64,000 nt of DNA, from the NCBI RefSeq assembly GCF_013364155.1, contig NZ_CP054916.1, positions 5,639,001 to 5,703,000 of the forward strand, given 5' to 3'. The position numbers were made by a program, and so were the translations under genes. Below, one piece after another: positions 28,700 to 35,413 of this stretch; the first letter of the stretch is position 1; every line of letters starts with the position of its first letter. A model generated the notes under the pieces. That model saw only the letters and a list, made by a program, of their open reading frames with translations. It ran no database searches and was not told the DNA's origin. The DNA is from Streptomyces sp. NA02950. Its GTDB lineage: Bacteria; Actinomycetota; Actinomycetes; Streptomycetales; Streptomycetaceae.

Positions 28700-29860
28700 T
28701 TGGCGTCCTCGGTGAACGACTTCGACCTGTACCGGCCGTCCGAGGAGCACGACATGCTCCGCGATTCGGTCCGCTCCCTCGCCGAGGCGAAAATAGCGCC
28801 CTTTGCCACGGAGATCGACGAGGAGGGCCGCTTCCCGCAGGAGGCGCTGGAGGCCCTCGTCGCCAATGACCTGCACGCGGTGCATGTCCCCGAGTCCTAC
28901 GGCGGCGCGGGCGCGGACGCCCTGGCCACCGTGATCGTCATCGAGGAGGTCGCCCGGGTCTGCGCCTCCTCCTCGCTGATCCCCGCGGTCAACAAGCTGG
29001 GCTCGCTGCCGGTCGTCCTCTCCGGCTCCGAGGAGCTGAAGAAGAAGTACCTGGGCCCGCTCGCCAAGGGCGACGGGATGTTCTCGTACTGCCTCTCCGA
29101 GCCGGACGCGGGCTCGGATGCGGCGAGCATGAAGACCAAGGCCGTCCGCGACGGCGACTTCTACGTGCTCAACGGTGTGAAGCGCTGGATCACCAACGCC
29201 GGGGTCTCCGAGTACTACACGGTGATGGCCGTCACCGACCCCGAGAAGCGCTCCAAGGGCATCTCCGCCTTCGTCGTGGAGAAGTCCGACGAGGGTGTCT
29301 CCTTCGGCGCCCCGGAGAAGAAGCTCGGTATCAAGGGCTCCCCGACCCGCGAGGTCTACCTCGACAACGTCCGGATCCCCGCCGACCGCATGATCGGCGC
29401 CGAGGGCACCGGCTTCGCCACCGCGATGAAGACCCTGGACCACACCCGCGTGACCATCGCCGCCCAGGCGATCGGTATCGCCCAGGGCGCGCTGGACTAC
29501 GCCAAGGGGTACGTCCAGGAGCGCAAGCAGTTCGGCAAGGCCATCGCCGACTTCCAGGGGATCCAGTTCATGCTGGCCGACATGGCGATGAAGCTGGAGG
29601 CCGCGCGCCAGCTCACCTACGCGGCCGCCGCCAAGTCCGAGCGCGTCGATGGCGATCTCACCTTCTTCGGCGCCGCCGCCAAGTGCTACGCCTCGGACGT
29701 CGCGATGGAGGTCACGACCGACGCCGTCCAGCTGCTCGGCGGCTACGGCTACACCCGTGACTACCCGGTCGAGCGGATGATGCGCGACGCCAAGATCACC
29801 CAGATTTATGAGGGCACGAACCAAGTTCAGCGGATCGTGATGGCAAGGAACCTTCCCTAG
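28700..29860 (+). CDS. Acyl-CoA dehydrogenase, 3' end restored by an integrated element
   Basis: A 386-residue flavoenzyme that introduces the alpha,beta double bond into acyl-CoA. TTG start at 28700. Signatures are SYCLSEPDAGSDAAS, VLNGVKRWITNAG, QFGKAIADFQGIQFMLADMA and the C-terminal QLLGGYGYTRDYPVERMMRD with the catalytic Glu in YEGTNQVQRIVMAR. From codon 369 on the DNA is less GC-rich in third positions, and the original version of these codons lies at 35293-35347. The gene is the integration target of the element at 29806-35292; the protein sequence is unchanged. Confidence 0.95.
   Translation: MASSVNDFDLYRPSEEHDMLRDSVRSLAEAKIAPFATEIDEEGRFPQEALEALVANDLHAVHVPESYGGAGADALATVIVIEEVARVCASSSLIPAVNKLGSLPVVLSGSEELKKKYLGPLAKGDGMFSYCLSEPDAGSDAASMKTKAVRDGDFYVLNGVKRWITNAGVSEYYTVMAVTDPEKRSKGISAFVVEKSDEGVSFGAPEKKLGIKGSPTREVYLDNVRIPADRMIGAEGTGFATAMKTLDHTRVTIAAQAIGIAQGALDYAKGYVQERKQFGKAIADFQGIQFMLADMAMKLEAARQLTYAAAAKSERVDGDLTFFGAAAKCYASDVAMEVTTDAVQLLGGYGYTRDYPVERMMRDAKITQIYEGTNQVQRIVMARNLP
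29797..29860 (+). repeat. Left attachment site (attL) carrying the substitute gene end
   Basis: The core CACCCAGAT at 29797-29805 is followed by element-borne codons for the last dehydrogenase residues to the TAG at 29858-29860. It is paired with 35284-35347. Confidence 0.85.
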
Positions 29861-29870
29861 CAGGGTTTTT

Positions 29871-30010
29871 GCAGGTCAGGAGCTGTTTCGAGGGTCCGCA
29901 GGGACACCTTCGGCTTTCTGCTCGTTGCGGCCCGATCAGGGCCGTTCCTGGGCGTCATGCTGGGGGAATGCTGGGCCGACACCGGACTGAAAACAGCCAC
30001 TGACCTGCAC
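29871..30010. promoter_or_regulatory. Left candidate arm sites GTGCAGGTCA
   Basis: GCAGGTCA at 29871-29878 and the inverted TGACCTGCAC at 30001-30010. The same 10-mer recurs beside attR, so it is likely bound by the lost integrase or excisionase. ATGCTGGGGGA at 29957-29967 also has a copy near attR. Confidence 0.5.
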
Positions 30011-30021
30011 AAACAACACAG

Positions 30022-30042
30022 CCCCCGGCGCGACGCCGGGGG
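30022..30042. terminator. Terminator-like hairpin just upstream of the group II intron
   Basis: CCCCCGGCG at 30022-30030 pairs perfectly with CGCCGGGGG across a CGA loop. T-rich sequence lies on both sides. Group IIC introns insert right after such hairpins; the intron start is 12 bp downstream. Confidence 0.7.
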
Positions 30043-30053
30043 CGCCTTTGTCG

Positions 30054-31973
30054 GTATGCCCGGCATGGGCGATTGCTTGGGGGTGGAAGTCCCCTGGGGG
30101 AAGAGGTGGTGCTAACCCCGAGCCGGAGGCAACGGCGTCATCGTGAGGTGGGGTCGGGAGGAAGCCCGAGGCGAGACCTGGGCACTGAGGAACACGAACC
30201 GTGTATGAGGCGTGCTGGTCGGGTGAGCCCGCCGACGAGGGTGAAGCCCGTCACTGCCAAGAAGGCCAGTGCGTAAACGCGGCAGCGGTCCAGGGACAGT
30301 GATCGTTCTTATCCGGGGAGGTCTGTCCGGGTGTCGGTTGTGCTGAGGTGCCGCCGCGCCGACGGTCCGCACTGGAAGGTGCGGGCTGACCGGGCAGAAG
30401 TCAGCAGAGGTCGTAGTACCAGCCGGGGTGGCCGTGAGTGCGGCGGGCTGGGAAGGGCCGAACATCGAGTGGAACGGGTGATGTGATGTCTGCTCGTGCC
30501 GGGCACGATGACCGCAGCAAGTCCGCGTCAGTGGTGCCGTCCGGGGAGGGACCGGTGCATTCCGGCGATGTCCTGGCGGAGCGTAGTGTCCGGTCGGCGC
30601 GTCTCACGGAAGACGTTCACCGCGAACAGGAACCCGCCTTGTGGGAGTTGATGCTCTCGAAGGAGAACCTGCTCGCGGCGCTCAACCGCGTCGAAGCGAA
30701 CCGGGGGGCTCCCGGGGTGGACGGGATGACCACGGCGGAGCTTCGTCCGTGGTTGCTGGTGCACTGGCCCGTTGTCCGGGCTGAGCTCGATGCGGGCACT
30801 TACCGGCCGGCGCCGGTCCGTCAGGTGATCATCCCGAAGCCTGGCGGCGGTGAGCGGATGCTGGGGGTGCCGCGGGTGCTGGACCGCTTGATCCAGCAGG
30901 CTATCGCGCAAGTGCTCGTGCCCGTTTTCGACCCGCAGTTTTCGGGGTCGTCCTTCGGGTTCCGTCCCGGCCGGTCCGCTCATCAGGCGGTCAGGGTCGC
31001 GAGGCGGGCGATCGAGGACGGCCACCGGTGGGTCGTGGACCTTGATCTGGACCGGTTCTTCGACCGGGTTCAGCACGATGTCCTGATGGCGCGGGTCGCG
31101 CGGAAAGTCAGTGACCGCAGGGTCTTGAAGTTGATCCGCAGGTACCTGGAAGCCGGGATCATGGTGGACGGCGTGAAGATGCCGAGTGCGGAGGGAACCC
31201 CGCAGGGGTCGCCGCTTTCGCCCGTCTTGTCGAACGTCATGCTCGACGACCTGGACCGGGAGCTGTTCAGGCGCGGTCACCGGTTCGTGCGTTACGCCGA
31301 CGATGTGCGCGTCTTCGTGCGGAGCGAACGGGCCGCCCACAGGGTGCTTGCCTCGGTCACGGCCGTGGTCGAGCAGCGGTTGAAACTGAAGGTCAACCGG
31401 GAGAAGTCAAGAGTTGTCCGAGCGTCCGCCGCCATGCTGCTGGGGTTCGGCTTCTACTTCACCCGGAACGGGGTCAGGATCCGGATTGACCCGAAGGCGC
31501 TGGCGCGCTGGAAGGCGAAGATCCGGGAGCTGACCTCACGCCGGTGGAGCATCGCGATGGACGAACGGATCGCGAAGATCGACCGGTTCATGACCGGGTG
31601 GATGGGCTACTTCCGGATCTCGGATGCCTCCAGGGCGTTCCGGGACCTGGACGAGTGGTTCCGCCGCAGGATGCGGCAGATCCGCTGGAAGGAATGGAAG
31701 CGTCCCAGGACGCGCCAGGCCATGCTGCGAAAGCTCGGCATCAGCGAGCGGCTCTCCCGTGAATGGGGAGGCACCAGCAAGGGCTACTGGCGGGTCGCGG
31801 GGTCTCCCGTCCTTGCGCGGGCACTGCCCAATGCCTACTGGGACGATCTTGGTCTGCGCACGCTCAAGCCGACCTGGCAACGGTTGAGATCAGCTGGATG
31901 AACCGCCGGATGCGTGGCCCGCATGTCCGGTGGTGTGAGAGGAGGGACGGGCGACCCGTCCCTCCTACTCGAT
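30054..31973 (+). mobile_element. Group II intron, probably class C
   Basis: The 5' end is placed at GTATGCCCGGCATGGGCG (30054), which resembles the common GTGCGCCC start. It is followed by a structured leader of about 430 nt with motifs typical of domain I (GGTGGAAGTCCCC, GGCAACGGCG). The maturase gene is inside. After its stop come a domain V-like hairpin (GCCGGATGCG / CGCATGTCCGG, 31906-31931) and a domain VI-like stem (GGAGGGACGGG / CCCGTCCCTCC), ending near CTACTCGAT at 31973. Placement after a terminator hairpin and the lack of an endonuclease domain point to class IIC. The exact splice ends are inferred. Confidence 0.75.
30486..31901 (+). CDS. Group II intron reverse transcriptase/maturase
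   Basis: A 471-residue protein counted from ATG 30486; an in-frame GTG at 30438 is possible. Reverse-transcriptase blocks are in order: GAPGVDGMT, RQVIIPKPGGGERMLGVPRV, SSFGFRPGRSAHQAV, WVVDLDLDRFFDRVQHDVLM, EGTPQGSPLSPVLSNVMLDD, and the catalytic FVRYADDVRVFV. A GIIM/maturase (X) domain follows (LTSRRWSIAMDERIAKI, WMGYFRISDASRAF). No HNH endonuclease domain follows, so retrohoming would depend on the target structure. The catalytic YADD box is intact and the intron may still be active. Confidence 0.93.
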   Translation: MSARAGHDDRSKSASVVPSGEGPVHSGDVLAERSVRSARLTEDVHREQEPALWELMLSKENLLAALNRVEANRGAPGVDGMTTAELRPWLLVHWPVVRAELDAGTYRPAPVRQVIIPKPGGGERMLGVPRVLDRLIQQAIAQVLVPVFDPQFSGSSFGFRPGRSAHQAVRVARRAIEDGHRWVVDLDLDRFFDRVQHDVLMARVARKVSDRRVLKLIRRYLEAGIMVDGVKMPSAEGTPQGSPLSPVLSNVMLDDLDRELFRRGHRFVRYADDVRVFVRSERAAHRVLASVTAVVEQRLKLKVNREKSRVVRASAAMLLGFGFYFTRNGVRIRIDPKALARWKAKIRELTSRRWSIAMDERIAKIDRFMTGWMGYFRISDASRAFRDLDEWFRRRMRQIRWKEWKRPRTRQAMLRKLGISERLSREWGGTSKGYWRVAGSPVLARALPNAYWDDLGLRTLKPTWQRLRSAG

Positions 31974-31991
31974 TCTCTCTCGTTGCTTGGA

Positions 31992-32459
31992 CTACGCGAC
32001 TGGGCAGGCCAGTTCAGGGTGCGAACGATTCGGGGAGCACGTCACCACTGCCAGGGACAGATACGAGGGACGTTCGAGGTAGAAGCCGTACGACACATCA
32101 GCACCCGAGTGCAGTTGTTCGGCAGCGGCGTTCACCAGTCGGGCCAGGCGTGTGGTGTCTCGGTCCCTCTCCGATGCGAAACGGGGGGTGTACTCGGACA
32201 GACGCTCACCGAGCCAGGCCGCCGCTTCCTTCGCCTCATCCCACGTGCCCCGAACCAGTGAACGGGGCTTGACGAGCCAGTACGCCGTTTCCAGCGGAGG
32301 GAGATCCGACGTAGGGAACTCTGCGGCCACCTCGCGGTAACGAAGGATCAGTTCCGACCTGCTCTCTGCCGGGGGCGGATCTGGATGAGGGGGCCGCCGT
32401 AGGGCCTCATTGTCGAAACGCTCTTTCGGGCCAGTCCATAGATAGCTGTGCTGGTGCAC
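31992..32459 (-). CDS. Hypothetical protein, element cargo
   Basis: A 155-residue protein beginning MHQHSYLWTGPKERFDNE, with a Pro-rich stretch and then helical, charged sequence (LRYREVAAEFPTSDLPPLET, YWLVKPRSLVRGTWDEAKEA). It shows no signal peptide or membrane segment and I recognise no catalytic motif. It is the first gene after the intron, on the minus strand like the next two. Confidence 0.55.
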   Translation of the reverse strand: MHQHSYLWTGPKERFDNEALRRPPHPDPPPAESRSELILRYREVAAEFPTSDLPPLETAYWLVKPRSLVRGTWDEAKEAAAWLGERLSEYTPRFASERDRDTTRLARLVNAAAEQLHSGADVSYGFYLERPSYLSLAVVTCSPNRSHPELACPVA

Positions 32460-32543
32460 CAGTCGTTCCGTTCAGAGGAGTGCCAGCCGGGCCGGACCCA
32501 GGGACGGGGGATGGACCCGGCCCAACTGGCGGGAGGGGGAGGA

Positions 32544-32768
32544 TCAGACGTTCAGGCCGAAGCGCGCCGGGTCGATACCGGCCGCGTCCAGCTCCTCCGT
32601 GGTGAACCGCAGCGGCTGCGCGTCCGGCCGCTTGCTGTCACCGAGCGCCCAGAGGCCATCACCGATCTGGGCCAGGGTCACGCATCCCTCGGTACAGGGG
32701 CCGCCGCACGCCTGGACGAACGAGGCCCCGCTGATGTCGAGCGCGTACAGGTCGGTTCCGTTCTGCAT
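32544..32768 (-). CDS. DUF397-like small protein
   Basis: A 74-residue protein from ATG 32768 (MQNGTDLYALDISGASF). It has a Cys cluster in QACGGPCTEGCV, then VTLAQIGDGLWALGDSKRPD and QPLRFTTEELDAAG. The DSKxPD..LRFT pattern is the hallmark of DUF397, small partners of the XRE/DUF5753 regulators of actinomycetes. Such a regulator is encoded at 34331-35179 in the same element. Confidence 0.6.
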   Translation of the reverse strand: MQNGTDLYALDISGASFVQACGGPCTEGCVTLAQIGDGLWALGDSKRPDAQPLRFTTEELDAAGIDPARFGLNV

Positions 32769-32866
32769 CACTGCACCTTCCTGCTCAACTAATCGCGGCC
32801 ATGACTGACCGCCGCCGCCCGTACCGGGCGGGAGTCCAGTTCCCCCACACAACCTGCGGCGGGGCT

Positions 32867-33091
32867 CTACTCGGCGCGAACGACCATGGCGAACGAGGTC
32901 TTGATGCGTCGGAAACCGGCGTGACCGGAGCGGCCCGTGTGGCTCATGCACTCCACATCGATGGACGCCGACTCGGTGGAAGGTGTCGCCTTCCACTTGC
33001 AGTGCAGGCACTCAGCCTCAAAGGTCACGTCCGTATCCGGGTGCTCGGTGATCCTGTGCATCACGTACCGCATCGCCGTTCTGATGCTCAC
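32867..33091 (-). CDS. DUF7848-like small protein
   Basis: A 74-residue protein, MSIRTAMRYVMHRITEHPD, with Cys pairs in AECLHCKW and DVECMSHTG that could hold a metal, and a short C-terminal tail. It starts within the stop of the upstream gene (ATGA). Proteins like this sit beside XRE/DUF6879 genes in many Streptomyces; the role is unknown. Confidence 0.55.
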   Translation of the reverse strand: MSIRTAMRYVMHRITEHPDTDVTFEAECLHCKWKATPSTESASIDVECMSHTGRSGHAGFRRIKTSFAMVVRAE

Positions 33092-33390
33092 AGGCCGCCC
33101 CTACGGCTCCGCGCGTTGGCCTCGGCAACTCTGCTGCTCAGTCCCTCTATCGGCCCATTCGGTGGGGCCTTGTAGTCAGGACACTTCGGGCTCCCACACT
33201 CGCACCGGGGCCAGCGCAAGGCCGAACTGGGCGCCATGTCGGCGCCTCCGGGGCCAGGGTCGCTCTTCTGCACCATGAGCACGCCCCCTACGCCGAATGC
33301 TCCGGAGAGACGGGAGAGGAACTGTCGGGCCTCACTGCTGCCGAGATGATCAGCCGGTTCGGTGCCCAACGCTCTGCTGTCGCCCATCAC
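33088..33390 (-). CDS. Hypothetical protein with Cys cluster
   Basis: A 100-residue protein. Its central part is neutral (ARQFLSRLSGAFGVGGVLMV) and it carries a RCECGSPKCPDY motif, a likely zinc or iron site. It overlaps the next gene by ATGA and is first in a minus-strand unit divergent from the 33575 gene. Confidence 0.5.
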   Translation of the reverse strand: MMGDSRALGTEPADHLGSSEARQFLSRLSGAFGVGGVLMVQKSDPGPGGADMAPSSALRWPRCECGSPKCPDYKAPPNGPIEGLSSRVAEANARSRRGGL

Positions 33391-33461
33391 ACCGCGCCCT
33401 CCCGATCGATTCCGCGTCGATGTGCCGACCGTAGGAAGTGGCGACTGTCAGGCTCCACAAA

Positions 33462-33510
33462 CTTGCACGAGCTTGCACGCCAATTGGCATGACTGGTAGC
33501 GGTATTGACG
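33462..33510. promoter_or_regulatory. Divergent promoter region with direct repeat
   Basis: CTTGCACG occurs twice in tandem (33462-33469 and 33472-33479), a likely operator. TTGACG at 33505-33510 may be a -35 box for the rightward genes. The region separates the two arms of the element's cargo. Confidence 0.4.
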
Positions 33511-33574
33511 CTGTCTCCGCAGTTCAACGAAGCTGATGCAAGCCCGAGCAAGCACCTAGACCAGGGAGCCAGCC

Positions 33575-33829
33575 ATGGCCGTAGAGTTCATGGGAATTGA
33601 CCCCGACACGGACCGGGACCACTGCCCCACCGTGTGGGCCGATGCCGAAGCTCAGGAGATCTTGTTGCAGGGGTGGAAACCGAGCACCGAGACTCAGGCG
33701 GAGTGCGAGGCAAGCAGCCCCGCGAACGGTCCGGTGCCCGAGAGCGAAGCCATCGTGAGGATTCCGGCCCGGATGATCCCGATGATCAGGGAGGCGTGTG
33801 ATGCCGTCGAGCGTGCCCAGCTTCGCTGA
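33575..33829 (+). CDS. Small hypothetical protein, regulator-associated
   Basis: An 84-residue acidic protein (MAVEFMGIDPDTDRDHCPTV) with LQGWKPSTETQAECEASSP and a C-terminal helix (ARMIPMIREACDAVERAQ). AGGGAGCC upstream serves as ribosome site. It overlaps the next gene by about 29 bp. No known fold is recognised. Confidence 0.6.
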   Translation: MAVEFMGIDPDTDRDHCPTVWADAEAQEILLQGWKPSTETQAECEASSPANGPVPESEAIVRIPARMIPMIREACDAVERAQLR

Positions 33830-34316
33830 GCTGCTTGGCCAGTGCGAGCGGTCCGCCGTCCACCTGGAGCTGCGTGACTCCTACGCGCCAACGGATCGGT
33901 TCGAGGCATGGAAGCGGGGCGAGCGGATCAAGTGGGAGGACCGCGAATCCTGGTGGCACCCCTATGACCAGTTGATCACGGACACTGTGGCCCGGGGTGT
34001 GGTGATCCGTCGGGCCCGGGTGGTTTCCGAGCCGGTATCGGACTACATCCGGTGGGAGCACTACGTCACCCGCGCCAACATCACGGCGGGTGAGGAAGTG
34101 CGGTGGTTGCCACGGCGACGGGCCACGAGTATCGCCCTGCCGGGGAATGACTTCTGGCTGTTCGATGGTGCGCTGCTCCGGGTGCACCACTTCTCAGGTG
34201 ACGGCGTGGTGGTGGAGGACGAGATTACGACGGACCCCGAAGCCGTGAAGCTGTGCTCCGCCGCCTTCGAAGCGGTCTGGGAGCGAGCGATCCCGCACCA
34301 CCTGTACAAGATCTGA
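33801..34316 (+). CDS. DUF6879-family protein
   Basis: A 171-residue protein from ATG 33801 (a GTG lies one codon earlier). It has the typical HLELRDSYAPTDRFEAWKRG, RGVVIRRARVVSEPVSDYIR, WEHYVTRANITAGEEVRWLP and DFWLFDGALLRVHHFSGDG. The family is regularly coupled to XRE/DUF5753 regulators in actinomycetes. Its molecular role is unknown; a phospholipase-D-like or partner fold has been suggested only by size and position, so I give none. Confidence 0.7.
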   Translation: MPSSVPSFAELLGQCERSAVHLELRDSYAPTDRFEAWKRGERIKWEDRESWWHPYDQLITDTVARGVVIRRARVVSEPVSDYIRWEHYVTRANITAGEEVRWLPRRRATSIALPGNDFWLFDGALLRVHHFSGDGVVVEDEITTDPEAVKLCSAAFEAVWERAIPHHLYKI

Positions 34317-34330
34317 CGAAAGCCAGCTCC

Positions 34331-35179
34331 GTGCCCCCACACCCCTCCTCACGCGTTCAGAAGGCCCGCGAAGAGCTGGCCGGCCGTCTGCGCGAGATCC
34401 GGAAGGACGCGGGAATCAGCGGGCGGGAGCTGGCCGTCAGGTGCGGTTGGTCAGAGTCGAAGTCATCCCGGATCGAGAACGCGAAGACCCCTCCATCCGA
34501 TAGAGACATCGGAGCGTGGTGCCGGGCCTGCGCCGCTGATGACCAGGTCCCCGACTTGATCGCGGCTAACAGACAGTCCGCCGATGCTCATGTGCAGTGG
34601 AAAGGGCTCCAGCGGAGCGGCCTACGTCGCCTGCAAGAGTCGACCGGCGATCTGTACCAACAAACCAAGCTATTCCGGATCTACGTCTCCGACGTGATTC
34701 CCGGATTCCTCCAGACGCCCGGATACGCCACCGCGCTGCTGTCAGCCATCGCAGACTTCCGAGGAACCCCGGATGACGTGAGTGACGCTGTGGCGGCCCG
34801 CATGAGGCGTAACGGGGTGCTGAGCAATGGCACACGCCGGTTCTCGTTTGTAGTGGAGGAGTCGGTGTTGCGGTACCGGCTGTGCAGCGCAGAGACGATG
34901 GCAGCGCAGCTTGGTCATCTGCTCGGGGTCATGGATCTCCAGAACGTTGCCGTGGGGATCGTCCCGTTCTCGCCGCAGCGGACGATGTGGCCGATGCCCA
35001 CCTTCACGATCTTCGACGACAGCAGGGTGCACGCGGACACGCTGGATGCTGCTGCCACCCTCACGCAGCCAAGCCAGGTCGAGCTGTACGCCCGAGCGTT
35101 TGAGCGGTTGTCGCAAGGGGCCGCGAGGGGAGCAGCAGCACGTTCCCTGATAGCGGATGCGGTGGCCTCCCTCACGTGA
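34331..35179 (+). CDS. XRE-family regulator with DUF5753 (Scr1 family)
   Basis: A 282-residue protein from GTG 34331. The N-terminal helix-turn-helix is LREIRKDAGISGRELAVRCG followed by SESKSSRIENAKTPPSD. The C-terminal DUF5753 domain reads FRIYVSDVIPGFLQTPGYAT, GTRRFSFVVEESVLRYRLC, and FTIFDDSRVHADTLD. Such regulators control morphology or adjacent small genes. It is the last gene before the right end of the element. It lies 14 bp after the DUF6879 gene, so the two form one transcript with 33575. Confidence 0.85.
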   Translation: MPPHPSSRVQKAREELAGRLREIRKDAGISGRELAVRCGWSESKSSRIENAKTPPSDRDIGAWCRACAADDQVPDLIAANRQSADAHVQWKGLQRSGLRRLQESTGDLYQQTKLFRIYVSDVIPGFLQTPGYATALLSAIADFRGTPDDVSDAVAARMRRNGVLSNGTRRFSFVVEESVLRYRLCSAETMAAQLGHLLGVMDLQNVAVGIVPFSPQRTMWPMPTFTIFDDSRVHADTLDAAATLTQPSQVELYARAFERLSQGAARGAAARSLIADAVASLT

Positions 35180-35220
35180 CAAGCGATGTCGGTGCACCCC
35201 TCGGTAGTGATCATGGGGAA

Positions 35221-35280
35221 ATGCTGGGGGAGTACCTCCTGAGGGGTATGTTCGTGCAGGTCAACGCCATGTGACCTGTA
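35221..35280. promoter_or_regulatory. Right candidate arm sites GTGCAGGTCA
   Basis: GTGCAGGTCA at 35254-35263 and the inverted TGACCTGT at 35272-35279 lie just before attR. ATGCTGGGGGA at 35221-35231 repeats the left-end copy. Confidence 0.5.
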
Positions 35281-35283
35281 AAG

Positions 35284-35347
35284 CACCCAGATCTATGAGG
35301 GCACCAACCAGGTCCAGCGGATCGTGATGGCCAGGAACCTGCCGTAG
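35284..35347 (+). repeat. Right attachment site (attR) with the displaced original gene end
   Basis: The core CACCCAGAT at 35284-35292 is followed by the high-GC original version of the last 18 codons and TAG. Here it has no upstream gene and is untranslated. Confidence 0.85.
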
Positions 35348-35366
35348 GGCGCCCGGCGGGGAGGAC

Positions 35367-35406
35367 GACGAAGGCGGGGCATCGCATGCGATGCCCCGCC
35401 TTCGTC
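35367..35406. terminator. Perfect 40-bp palindromic terminator
   Basis: GACGAAGGCGGGGCATCGCA is followed immediately by its exact complement. It was the terminator of the acyl-CoA dehydrogenase gene before the element inserted, and serves the convergent LCP gene as well. Confidence 0.85.
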
Positions 35407-35413
35407 ATGTGGC

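Larger units (their letters stand above)
29806..35292 (+). mobile_element. 5,487-bp integrated element in the acyl-CoA dehydrogenase 3' end
   Basis: The boundaries follow from two 64-bp copies of the dehydrogenase 3' end, 29797-29860 and 35284-35347. They match at 57 of 64 positions and are identical over the first nine (CACCCAGAT), the likely crossover core. All seven differences are synonymous. The left copy now completes the gene; the right copy is the displaced chromosomal end and is followed by the gene's old terminator. Inside are a group II intron and eight-odd regulator-type cargo genes. No tyrosine or serine recombinase, replication or transfer gene is recognisable, so it is a remnant or is mobilised in trans. 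Extent is measured from core to core. Confidence 0.88.

Noticed and set aside
29857..30066. A 69-codon minus-strand frame in the element's left end
   Set aside because: It lies over att and arm sites, has no ribosome site and no recognisable integrase motif.
29806..35292. A tRNA gene as integration target
   Set aside because: No cloverleaf is found at either boundary; the duplicated sequence is protein coding.
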